From Acidimicrobiia bacterium (lineage in GTDB: Bacteria > Actinomycetota > Acidimicrobiia > Acidimicrobiales > Aldehydirespiratoraceae), in the NCBI GenBank assembly GCA_022819505.1, contig JAJEHD010000021.1:160776-224775 (forward strand): a stretch of 64,000 nucleotides of DNA. The letters run 5' to 3'. The notes below the pieces were generated by a model, which worked only from the letters and a program-made list of their open reading frames with translations, was not told the DNA's origin and made no database searches. The position numbers and the translations under genes were made by a program. Positions 34,962 through 42,890 of the stretch are shown here, piece by piece (the first letter of the stretch is position 1; each line of letters opens with the position of its first letter).

Positions 34962-36569
34962 TCAGTTGGTGCTCCGGTTGGGCATGTGGTCGTGCGGCCC
35001 AAAGAAGCCGATGTGTACCTGTCCGGTGTCGCCGCCGGTGTCGTCAAAGAAATAGATGCGCGGCGCGAGTGGGCCGCCGCCTTCTGACACCTTTAGGTGT
35101 GCTTCCATGAAGATGCGTCCGGAGGGGTCAACCCTCGGGTCGACTGGCAACTGTCGCGCTGCGCGCAACATGTCGTCCTGACGGACTGACTCGGACTCGA
35201 CCATTGCAAGCTTCTTGGCGCTCGCGGACCACGAAGACTCACCCGAATGGACGCACCAGTGGTAGAAGCCTCCGCCACCGGCGGTCGCGGACTGGGCGTA
35301 AGTGTCCAACGCGACGAAGCCGCGCCAAGCGGTCGTCGCCCATGCTGAGGACTCTATGGCTTGGTCGAGGCGCGACAGATCACGGCAGGCTGCCTCCGGA
35401 AAACTGAGTTTGTGGAGGTGCTGGCGGGCAAGCTCAGCCGCCTTCGAACACGATTCCGGCCGTTCGAGATCAGCCGCATCCTCCTCGGCGGGTTCGTCGT
35501 GAAGGTGGTGCTCAATGGCACTGCGAGCACCGACCGCCTCAGCAGCTCTCCAAGTCTCCGTCAGACTGCGTTGCGCGTGAGCCTGGAGAACGTTCAGGTC
35601 CTCAATCTCGGCTAAGGCGTCGACGTAGGAATCCTCAGTGGTCCTCAACTGGCGCTCCAGTTGCTCGTTTTGCTGCGTCTGCCGCTCCCATTCGTGGAAG
35701 AGTTCGTCAATCTGAGCCTCGTAGTCGGTGTCGAGGAGGTGTCGGAGCTTGACGTAGGCGCTCGGCGCGCGCTGTCGCGTGATCAACGGCGACAGATAGC
35801 GCGAAATCTTGAAGCCTGCATCCAATGCTCGTCGCCCCAGGTGGCGCGCTAGGAAGTACCGATGTTGGCGCGGGTCGGGCGCATCGACGAAGAGCCGGGG
35901 CATATAGACCCTGCACGCCCCGGACCACACGCCGAGGTCTCGTCCCAGCTTTGCTCGGAACTCGTCCTCGCCTCGCGGATCGAGCCAGTGCACTTGACAG
36001 ACCCCCGCAAGTGTGCCCGCCGCTCGCTTCGCTCGTTGCATCGAGATCCTACGGGCGGCCTGGTGGTTGGGTGAGAACACCACAATCGGAAGTTGACGGT
36101 CTGGATGCTCAAGTTGCTCAATGAAGTGAGCCATCTCGTTCGGGCCGAGTTCGTATTCCGTCGACTGAAGCTTGAGCGGCCCGTGGTGAGATGAGGGCAG
36201 GGCTGCGAGGAGCTTGCGAGCAAGCCTTGGAGCAGCTACGTCGACCTCGTCATCCAGGTAGCTCTGACTGACATGCTCTACATCGATCCACAGCCATCCC
36301 TCCGCATCTCGGCGTTCATGAATGGCTGTCATGGTGGTTATCCAGCGATCGTGCTGGTCGTCTTCGTGGAGCACCCAGCGTTTGATGTGGCCTTCGTCAG
36401 AAGAACCTTCTGTGATGCGAATGTCGGCCCCGGGCCCGTCTGACTCGCCGTCATCGGGCACCTCAAGTTGAGGGTGCTTTCCGGACACCCACTTAGAGAA
36501 CTCACGATGCGCCGTGACAATGAGTTGGGAGGCGTCCGCCTGCCACATGGCGCGATACAGCAAGCTCAT
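34962..36569 (-). CDS. Large unknown protein of the defence region, coiled-coil
   Basis: 535 residues. The N-terminal half (to about residue 280) is alpha/beta (WITTMTAIHERRDAEGWLWIDVEHVSQ, LPIVVFSPNHQAARRISMQRAKRAAG, CQVHWLDPRGEDEFRAKLGRDLG), a central coiled coil follows (IDELFHEWERQTQQNEQLERQLRTTEDSYVDALAEIEDL), then a C-terminal domain ending GQVHIGFFGPHDHMPNRSTN with conserved-looking Gly, His and Pro residues. I know no family for it. It is divergent from the nuclease-like gene at 36744. Confidence 0.75.
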   Translation of the reverse strand: MSLLYRAMWQADASQLIVTAHREFSKWVSGKHPQLEVPDDGESDGPGADIRITEGSSDEGHIKRWVLHEDDQHDRWITTMTAIHERRDAEGWLWIDVEHVSQSYLDDEVDVAAPRLARKLLAALPSSHHGPLKLQSTEYELGPNEMAHFIEQLEHPDRQLPIVVFSPNHQAARRISMQRAKRAAGTLAGVCQVHWLDPRGEDEFRAKLGRDLGVWSGACRVYMPRLFVDAPDPRQHRYFLARHLGRRALDAGFKISRYLSPLITRQRAPSAYVKLRHLLDTDYEAQIDELFHEWERQTQQNEQLERQLRTTEDSYVDALAEIEDLNVLQAHAQRSLTETWRAAEAVGARSAIEHHLHDEPAEEDAADLERPESCSKAAELARQHLHKLSFPEAACRDLSRLDQAIESSAWATTAWRGFVALDTYAQSATAGGGGFYHWCVHSGESSWSASAKKLAMVESESVRQDDMLRAARQLPVDPRVDPSGRIFMEAHLKVSEGGGPLAPRIYFFDDTGGDTGQVHIGFFGPHDHMPNRSTN

Positions 36570-36743
36570 CGCAGGGCCTAACCTCTCGCTCAGCCGTTAC
36601 GAGCCTCGAAGGCTACCGAGGTGTCAGTCTTGTGCGCCGACCAGGCCGAGCGCGCCAGCCAAGAGGTCGCCGCGGCCCATGGCGCCAATAGGCTCTAGCT
36701 CTCCACAGTCTGAACTAGCCAGTGCAGGTCGCAGCCCACACTC

Positions 36744-37841
36744 ATGACAGCCCGGTTGAACGTCAACTTGTTTGATGCCGTTGTCGGTGAAGAAGCACTG
36801 CATCCGTCGTATCGGGAGATCGCGTCGGGTCCTGAACGTTCAGGGGCTCGAGCGTTGATGCAGCAGACCTTTGATCAGTGGGACGGTGCTGATCCTCATT
36901 TTGTTCGCCAATTCCAGACGGCGGGGTTCGATGCCCGAGTGTTCGAGCTCTACCTCGTAGCTGCGCTGGGGAGCCTCGGCTGGAGCATCGGAGGCGAAAG
37001 CGGCCGCCCGGACTTCCGCTGCCGGGGCTCTGGCCTTGAGTTCTACGTGGAAGCTGGCACAGCCAACTCTCCCGGCAATCCGGCGCCGCCGTCCTCAACG
37101 GAGGAGTACTTTGATCAGCTCGTTGTGTCAACCGACAACCGGGACGAGGTGGCGGTCCGGTTCGGTTCTGTACTTCGGAGCAAGGCCGCGAGGCGATACG
37201 AGGCACTGCCCCATGTCGCGGGCAAGCCGATCGTGATAGCGGTTCAGGGATTCTTCGGGCCGAGTGCCCTATTTCATAACGAGCTCCCACTCGTCCGCTA
37301 CCTCTACAACATGGCCCTTACTGAGGTCGACAGCGCCGGTGTCGTATCGGTCACGGACGCGGCTGTCGGTTATCACGTCGGGGACACTAAGACCATCGAG
37401 TCCGGCTGGTTCGTCGATGAAGACGCGGCCTTCATCTCAGCGGTGATGTGGTCGAACACTGGAACGGTAGGCAAGTTCAATCGCATGGCTGCGGGTCTCG
37501 GGCTAGGCGCGCCGGGATGGGAGATCCATCGATTCGGGACCGAACTCGATCCCCGTCCCGGAGCTACAGAACCGGCGCTCTTCGTCGAGAGAGTCGAGCC
37601 CGGCGGAGAATCCTGGGAGGAGGGCTTGGTCATCATGCACAATCCCAACGCGAAATTCCCGCTGCCAGCATCCGCATTCTCGGGCATTACACAGATGCGC
37701 CAAGTCGGTGACGAGCTGTCGGTCGATTTCGTCGGCCGGACGATCTACAACCAGCGCACTATGACCCACCGGGTATCGGACAGGACAGAAGCGTTGAGGA
37801 CTATCTACACATGGCTGGGTCTTGATCACGATTCCGACTGA
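36744..37841 (+). CDS. Unknown protein with a PD-(D/E)xK nuclease-like motif
   Basis: 365 residues. The stretch VFELYLVAALGSLGWSIGGESGRPDFRCRGSGLEFYVEAGTA (about residues 72-113) has the order helix, E, PD, ExEA of restriction-type nucleases: Glu in the helix, Asp in RPDF, Glu-Phe-Tyr-Val-Glu afterwards, with Ala where Lys is usual. The remainder is alpha/beta with no known motif. It might be a diverged nuclease of the island. The 256-base gap downstream contains no gene I can support (a 73-residue frame lies there, 37857-38078). Confidence 0.65.
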   Translation: MTARLNVNLFDAVVGEEALHPSYREIASGPERSGARALMQQTFDQWDGADPHFVRQFQTAGFDARVFELYLVAALGSLGWSIGGESGRPDFRCRGSGLEFYVEAGTANSPGNPAPPSSTEEYFDQLVVSTDNRDEVAVRFGSVLRSKAARRYEALPHVAGKPIVIAVQGFFGPSALFHNELPLVRYLYNMALTEVDSAGVVSVTDAAVGYHVGDTKTIESGWFVDEDAAFISAVMWSNTGTVGKFNRMAAGLGLGAPGWEIHRFGTELDPRPGATEPALFVERVEPGGESWEEGLVIMHNPNAKFPLPASAFSGITQMRQVGDELSVDFVGRTIYNQRTMTHRVSDRTEALRTIYTWLGLDHDSD

Positions 37842-38097
37842 ACATGCAAGACTCTGGTGTTGGGGCGCGCCAGCGAGTGGCTAGCGGCTATCAAGAGAAG
37901 CGGTAGCAACCAGCGGCATGCCGCGCGCGAGCCCGCGTCATGGGAGTCCGCAGCAGCAGCGAAACGCCAAGAGTATGGCCTGATCACATGGGACGCAGCC
38001 CGGTTGCTCGTGACGGGAGAAGCGGACAGTTCGAACCAGCGGATGCTCGGTAGGCAGCCGTCACAGACGGAGTTGTGAGCGCTAACTTCCATTCCGC

Positions 38098-39063
38098 ATG
38101 CCGCAGCCAGGACCAGACGAGGGATGGTCGGATAATCCTGACCTGATGGCAGAGTTGGAGGCCAGAGAGGCGAGAGCTGCGGCAGACCCCTATGAGCGGT
38201 GGGCGGGTGAACTGTTGACCTCGTTGCTCGGAGGCGTCGAATGGTATGTGCGAGATGTGGGGTCTGCCGGTCACGGACTGCATGATCTCGATGTGGTGTT
38301 CGCCACCGGGTCACGCATCGCGGTAGAGGTCACGACCCACACGTCTGAGGGTCGTGCAGCGTTCTACGCGAGGTTGCAAAGCGTGAATCCGCTGTCGGCG
38401 GGGAGCCTGAGCCGCCACTGGACGGTTGGCCTCGTAGCGCCCCAGGGCGACGCAGCCGAAGAGGCGGCCATGCACCGGATGATCGACGGGGTCCGAGCGG
38501 GGATTGTGCCGATCCTGGAACAGGTCGAGCACGAGGGCCTGACGCATCATGTGGGCTCGGTCGATGGTGTCATAGAGATGCCACCGGGGGACTCCCGGTT
38601 CCCGACTCTTCAAGCTTTGGTCTCGGAACTCTGGGCGCTTGGTGTCAGCTATGCCTTCGCCGAGGGCTGGGCGCAGGAGGCCCGTATCTGGTTCGTGCCT
38701 TCATGGCCGGGTACTTCGGCGGCGCCTGATGAGATCGCGGACGCCGTGGACCTCCATATCGGCTTCAATCTCGAGAAGCTCCAAACGGCAATAGAGGACG
38801 GCGCCCAGCAGGCGCACTTGTTTCTGTGGCTTCCTAGCAGTGTCGGCCGCAGCGATGGGGCCGAGCTGTCAGCTCGGAGCAGCCGAGCAATTCCCGAGGT
38901 GCCCCGCCAGACCGACCTTCAGGGACTGGGTTCTGTGTGGGTGGCACCCGGCGGGTTCCCGGTCCGCAGTTGGGAGATTCACGGCTACTCGTGGCCGATC
39001 TGGCAACTGGACCCGACAGGCTGGCATGACTGGACCCGGTCGTGGACGCGGGCGATGCCGTAA
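38098..39063 (+). CDS. Unknown protein with a restriction-endonuclease-like core
   Basis: 321 residues. YERWAGELLTSLLGGVEWYVRDVGSAGHGLHDLDVVFATGSRIAVEVTTHTSE (residues about 32-85) shows a helix with Glu, then an Asp-x-Asp and Glu-x-Thr pattern as in PD-(D/E)xK enzymes (Glu-Val-Thr in place of Glu-x-Lys). The following part (residues 90-320) has a tandem of helices and a Trp-rich C-terminus (WEIHGYSWPIWQLDPTGWHDWTRSW). Not a family I can name. It precedes the helicase gene of the defence cluster by 124 bases. Confidence 0.65.
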   Translation: MPQPGPDEGWSDNPDLMAELEAREARAAADPYERWAGELLTSLLGGVEWYVRDVGSAGHGLHDLDVVFATGSRIAVEVTTHTSEGRAAFYARLQSVNPLSAGSLSRHWTVGLVAPQGDAAEEAAMHRMIDGVRAGIVPILEQVEHEGLTHHVGSVDGVIEMPPGDSRFPTLQALVSELWALGVSYAFAEGWAQEARIWFVPSWPGTSAAPDEIADAVDLHIGFNLEKLQTAIEDGAQQAHLFLWLPSSVGRSDGAELSARSSRAIPEVPRQTDLQGLGSVWVAPGGFPVRSWEIHGYSWPIWQLDPTGWHDWTRSWTRAMP

Positions 39064-39187
39064 CCGATGACGCCTGGTCCATTGCACCCCCGCTGAGGAG
39101 CCCAACCCGCGTACGCTGCGCTGCCACAAGCGGCCCGGGAGCAACAGCGGTGTCAATAGCCACAGATGACTTAGTGCCGCGTCGGGG

Positions 39188-42100
39188 TTGTCGGTGATGT
39201 TGGGGTTTGGTGATCTGTCCGCGGGTATGCGGCTGTCGGGGGTGGTCACCGACGGCGATGTCACGGTGGTGGCGGTGGACCTTCACGGTGCGGACTCGGC
39301 CACGCTCACCTACCGCACCGGCGACGGCCGTCTGGGCGAGCGGATCATCTCCGACGACGATCTCGCCAGGTTGTCGGAGGTGTCGCAGCGGCGGTGGAGC
39401 TTCGACGCGGACGGGGTCATGTTCTGTCTGGCGTCGGAGGCCCGCCGCATGCAACAGGCGCATCTAGCGGACCCGTACGCGGCGGTGGACACCTCCAACA
39501 TCGAGCCCTATCCGCATCAGATCGACGCCGTCTACAACCGTCTGTTGACCCGACGGCCGTTCCGGTTCCTTCTGGCTGACGACCCGGGAGCGGGTAAGAC
39601 GATCATGTCGGGGCTGTTGATCCGGGAGTTGATGCTGCGCGGCGATGTGGCCCGCTGCTTGATCGTCGCGCCGGGCAGCCTCGTCGAGCAGTGGCAGGAC
39701 GAGATGTGGGACAAGTTCCACCTGACGTTCGAGCTGATGTCGCGCGCCGCGGTGGAGGCGTCGCGTACAGGCAACCCGTTCACCGACAAGAACCTGCTGA
39801 TCGCGAGGGTTGATCAGCTGGCCCGTTCGGAGGATCTGATCGCCAAGCTCGAGGCGTCGGACTGGGATCTTGTGATCGTGGACGAGGCCCACAAGATGTC
39901 CGCTCACCGCTACGGCGACGAGCTGCGCCGCACGAAACGGTTCATCCTCGGCGAGAAGCTGCGGGACTGCACCCGTCATCTGCTGTTGTTGACCGCGACG
40001 CCTCACAACGGCAAGAACGAGGACTTCTTGGCGTTCATGACCCTGATCGACCCCGAGAGCTTCGCCGGCCGTCTACGACCCGCACCGGGCAAGTCCGACG
40101 GCGAGGCGCTGGCGATGCCCGATGTGAGCGAGGTGATGCGCCGCCAAGTCAAGGAGAGCTTGCGCACCTTCGACGGCAGGCGCCTGTTCGCCAAACGCCA
40201 CGCCTACAGCCTCAAATTCGAGCTGTCCGAACCCGAGAACGAGCTCTACAAGGCGGTCACGGCCTATGTGAGCGACGGCATGAACCGTGCCGCGAGGATG
40301 CGCGACGAAGGCGACAAACGCCGAGGGATCATCATCGGGTTCGCGTTGGCTGCGCTGCAGCGGCGGCTGGCGTCGTCACCGGCCGCGATCTACCACTCGC
40401 TGCGACGCCGACGCGACCGCCTCGCCGATCAGGCGTCTGAGCTTCGCCGTCTCGCGGCGTCGGGCCAGCCGGTGCCGGTCGTGGATTTGCCCAAGGGTGT
40501 GAGGCTTGCCGAGCTCGATGACATCGACGCCGACTTCGACTGGGACGACTACAGCGACACCGAACGCGAAGAGCTCGAACACCTGGTGATCGACGCAGCC
40601 ACCGCGGCGCAGTCAGCCGACGAGCTCGACATCGAAGTGCGCGATCTGGAGAGGCTGGTGGAGCTGGCCGACAGCCTCCGCAACAGCGGCGTGGACACCA
40701 AGTGGGTCGAGTTGCGCAACCTGCTGCGCTCCGAGGACTTCACCTCACCGAACCCGAACGGCGCCGATGATCTTGGTGGCGGCGCCGGGTCGGTTCGCAA
40801 GCTGATCGTGTTCTCCGAGCACAAGGACACCCTCGACTACGTGGCCAGCAGGATCGAGGCTGAGCTGGGCCGTCCCGAGGCGGTGGTGAGGATCCACGGC
40901 GGCATCAAGCGCCACGACCGCCGCGCCATACAGGACCGGTTCCGGGTGGATCCAACCGTTCGGGTGCTGGTGGCTACCGACGCCGCCGGGGAGGGCGTCA
41001 ACCTGCAGGTCGCCAACATGATGGTCAACTACGACCTGCCGTGGAACCCCAACCGCATCGAGCAGCGCTTCGGGCGTGTGCACCGCATAGGCCAGCAGCT
41101 TCCGTGCCATCTGTGGAACCTCGTCGCTCACCGCACCCGTGAGGGCAAGGTGTTCGAACGGCTCTTCGACAAGATCGAACAGCAGCGCACCGTGTACGGC
41201 GACCAGGTCTATGACGTGCTGGGCACCTCCCAGATCAACACGTCACTGCGCGAGCTGTTGATGCAGGCCATCGCCACCGACGCCGACCCCGCCCATGTGG
41301 AGTGGATGGACGAAGTGATCGAAGCCGACATCGGCCCCGCCATGGAGGCCGTCCTCAAAGAGCGGGCACTGATAGAGGATCTGGCCGACCCGGCTGCCAA
41401 CGACAAGATCCGCCGCGACATGGAGATCGCCCGAGCCCGAAAGCTCCAACCCTGGTTCGTCGAATCGTTCTTCACCGAGGCGCTGCGCCTCTACCGCGGA
41501 CGCATCGCAGGCCGCGAACCCGGCCGCTTCGAAGTCACCCGCGTCCCCGCCGCGGTGCGCGCCGCCGCCGACCCCCAACGCGGCCCGGTGCATGACCGCT
41601 ACCAGCGGGTCACCTTCGACAAAACCCACATCGACCCCGACCAAACCACCGACAGCGCCGGCGGGGTGCGGGCTGAGTTGATCTCGCCGGGCACGCCGCT
41701 GCTGTCCGCGGTGATCGCCAAAGTGCTCGCCGACCACGCCAACACCCTCCAACGCGGTGCCGTGCTCATCGACCCCACCGACCTCTCTACGGAGCCGCGG
41801 CTGCTCGTCTATCTCGACCACACCATCACCGATGGACGCCAAGTCCACGGCGCCCGCCAAGTCGTGTCGCGGCGATTCCAATACGTCGAGATCGACCGCC
41901 ACGCCAACGCGGTGGACCCCGGCGGTGAGCCCTACCTCAACTACGCACCCCCGACCGGCGACCAGCAGGCACTGCTGGACGGGCGGCTCGACTTTGACTG
42001 GGCCAACCGAACCGCCGAGGACACCGCCCGGGCCTGGGCAATCGAGCACCTCGCAGGAAATCACTTCGACGAGATCGCCGCGATCACCGACGCCCGCGTC

Positions 42101-42787
42101 GCCAAAGTCAAAGCCGCCGTCGCCGAGCGCCTGCACGCCGAGATCCGCTACTGGGACATGCGAGCATCCGAGATCAGAGCCCAGGAGACGGCGGGACGCA
42201 AACCCCGCCTCAACTCAACCCTCGCACAGTCCAGAGCCGAGGACCTCGCTGCCCGCCTGGAGCGCCGACAGGCCGAACTCGATCTCGAATCGGACCTGCA
42301 CAACAACCCGCCAACGGTGATCGCAGCCGCAGTCGTCGTGCCCCAGGGACTGCTCGACGAACTCGCCGGCAAGCCCCACAACCCCGCCGACGCTGCCGTG
42401 CGAGCCGAAACCGACCGCCGCGCCGTAGCGGCGGTCATGAAAGCCGAACGGGCTCTGGGGCGGGTGCCTGAAGAGAAGCATCACTCCAACCCCGGCTACG
42501 ACGTGCTCTCAACCGACCCTGCCACCAATGCCTGCTACTTCATCGAAGTCAAAGGCCACCTACCCCAAACCGAACAAATCAGCGTCAGCAAACGGCAAGT
42601 AGGACAAGCCAAATGCAGCCCCGAACGGTGGCGCCTCGCGGTGGTGTCGGTGCCCGAAGACCCCGACACCGAACCCGCAGTGCGCTACCTGATCGATCCG
42701 TTCCAGACCGTGACCCTGCACCCCGCCCAGACCAGCGTGCCGCTCAACGTCGCCGAACTGCTCACCGACGCAGGCCCACCACAATGA
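39188..42787 (+). CDS. SNF2/DEAH-type helicase with C-terminal DUF3883 domain (defence helicase)
   Basis: 1199 residues. Superfamily 2 motifs: Q-region IEPYPHQIDAVYN, Walker A LLADDPGAGKTIMSG (about residue 131), DEAH in LVIVDEAHKMSAH (about 232), LLLTATPHNGK, and motifs V/VI in VATDAAGEGVNLQVANMMVNYDLPWNPNRIEQRFGRVHRIGQ. The C-terminal DUF3883 nuclease-like domain reads NPGYDVLSTD and YFIEVKGHL (Asp and Glu-x-Lys). Related to DrmD of DISARM and to the helicase of helicase-methylase-ATPase systems. First gene of the trio; the next start is 104 bases on. Codons shift from G/T-rich at the 5' end to C-rich at the 3' end. Confidence 0.93.
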   Translation: MSVMLGFGDLSAGMRLSGVVTDGDVTVVAVDLHGADSATLTYRTGDGRLGERIISDDDLARLSEVSQRRWSFDADGVMFCLASEARRMQQAHLADPYAAVDTSNIEPYPHQIDAVYNRLLTRRPFRFLLADDPGAGKTIMSGLLIRELMLRGDVARCLIVAPGSLVEQWQDEMWDKFHLTFELMSRAAVEASRTGNPFTDKNLLIARVDQLARSEDLIAKLEASDWDLVIVDEAHKMSAHRYGDELRRTKRFILGEKLRDCTRHLLLLTATPHNGKNEDFLAFMTLIDPESFAGRLRPAPGKSDGEALAMPDVSEVMRRQVKESLRTFDGRRLFAKRHAYSLKFELSEPENELYKAVTAYVSDGMNRAARMRDEGDKRRGIIIGFALAALQRRLASSPAAIYHSLRRRRDRLADQASELRRLAASGQPVPVVDLPKGVRLAELDDIDADFDWDDYSDTEREELEHLVIDAATAAQSADELDIEVRDLERLVELADSLRNSGVDTKWVELRNLLRSEDFTSPNPNGADDLGGGAGSVRKLIVFSEHKDTLDYVASRIEAELGRPEAVVRIHGGIKRHDRRAIQDRFRVDPTVRVLVATDAAGEGVNLQVANMMVNYDLPWNPNRIEQRFGRVHRIGQQLPCHLWNLVAHRTREGKVFERLFDKIEQQRTVYGDQVYDVLGTSQINTSLRELLMQAIATDADPAHVEWMDEVIEADIGPAMEAVLKERALIEDLADPAANDKIRRDMEIARARKLQPWFVESFFTEALRLYRGRIAGREPGRFEVTRVPAAVRAAADPQRGPVHDRYQRVTFDKTHIDPDQTTDSAGGVRAELISPGTPLLSAVIAKVLADHANTLQRGAVLIDPTDLSTEPRLLVYLDHTITDGRQVHGARQVVSRRFQYVEIDRHANAVDPGGEPYLNYAPPTGDQQALLDGRLDFDWANRTAEDTARAWAIEHLAGNHFDEIAAITDARVAKVKAAVAERLHAEIRYWDMRASEIRAQETAGRKPRLNSTLAQSRAEDLAARLERRQAELDLESDLHNNPPTVIAAAVVVPQGLLDELAGKPHNPADAAVRAETDRRAVAAVMKAERALGRVPEEKHHSNPGYDVLSTDPATNACYFIEVKGHLPQTEQISVSKRQVGQAKCSPERWRLAVVSVPEDPDTEPAVRYLIDPFQTVTLHPAQTSVPLNVAELLTDAGPPQ

Positions 42788-42890
42788 CCCACCCGAGGCG
42801 ACCCCACGGCCGCTGAGGAGCGCCTTCGATCCGACAGCACGCCACTCGATAGTCCGGGCCTCCGAGATGTCTCAGGTAGCGTGACCGCCT

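Noticed and set aside
37857..38078. 73-residue frame between the two nuclease-like genes
   Set aside because: No ribosome-binding site, no recognisable motif, and it does not overlap or couple with either neighbour.
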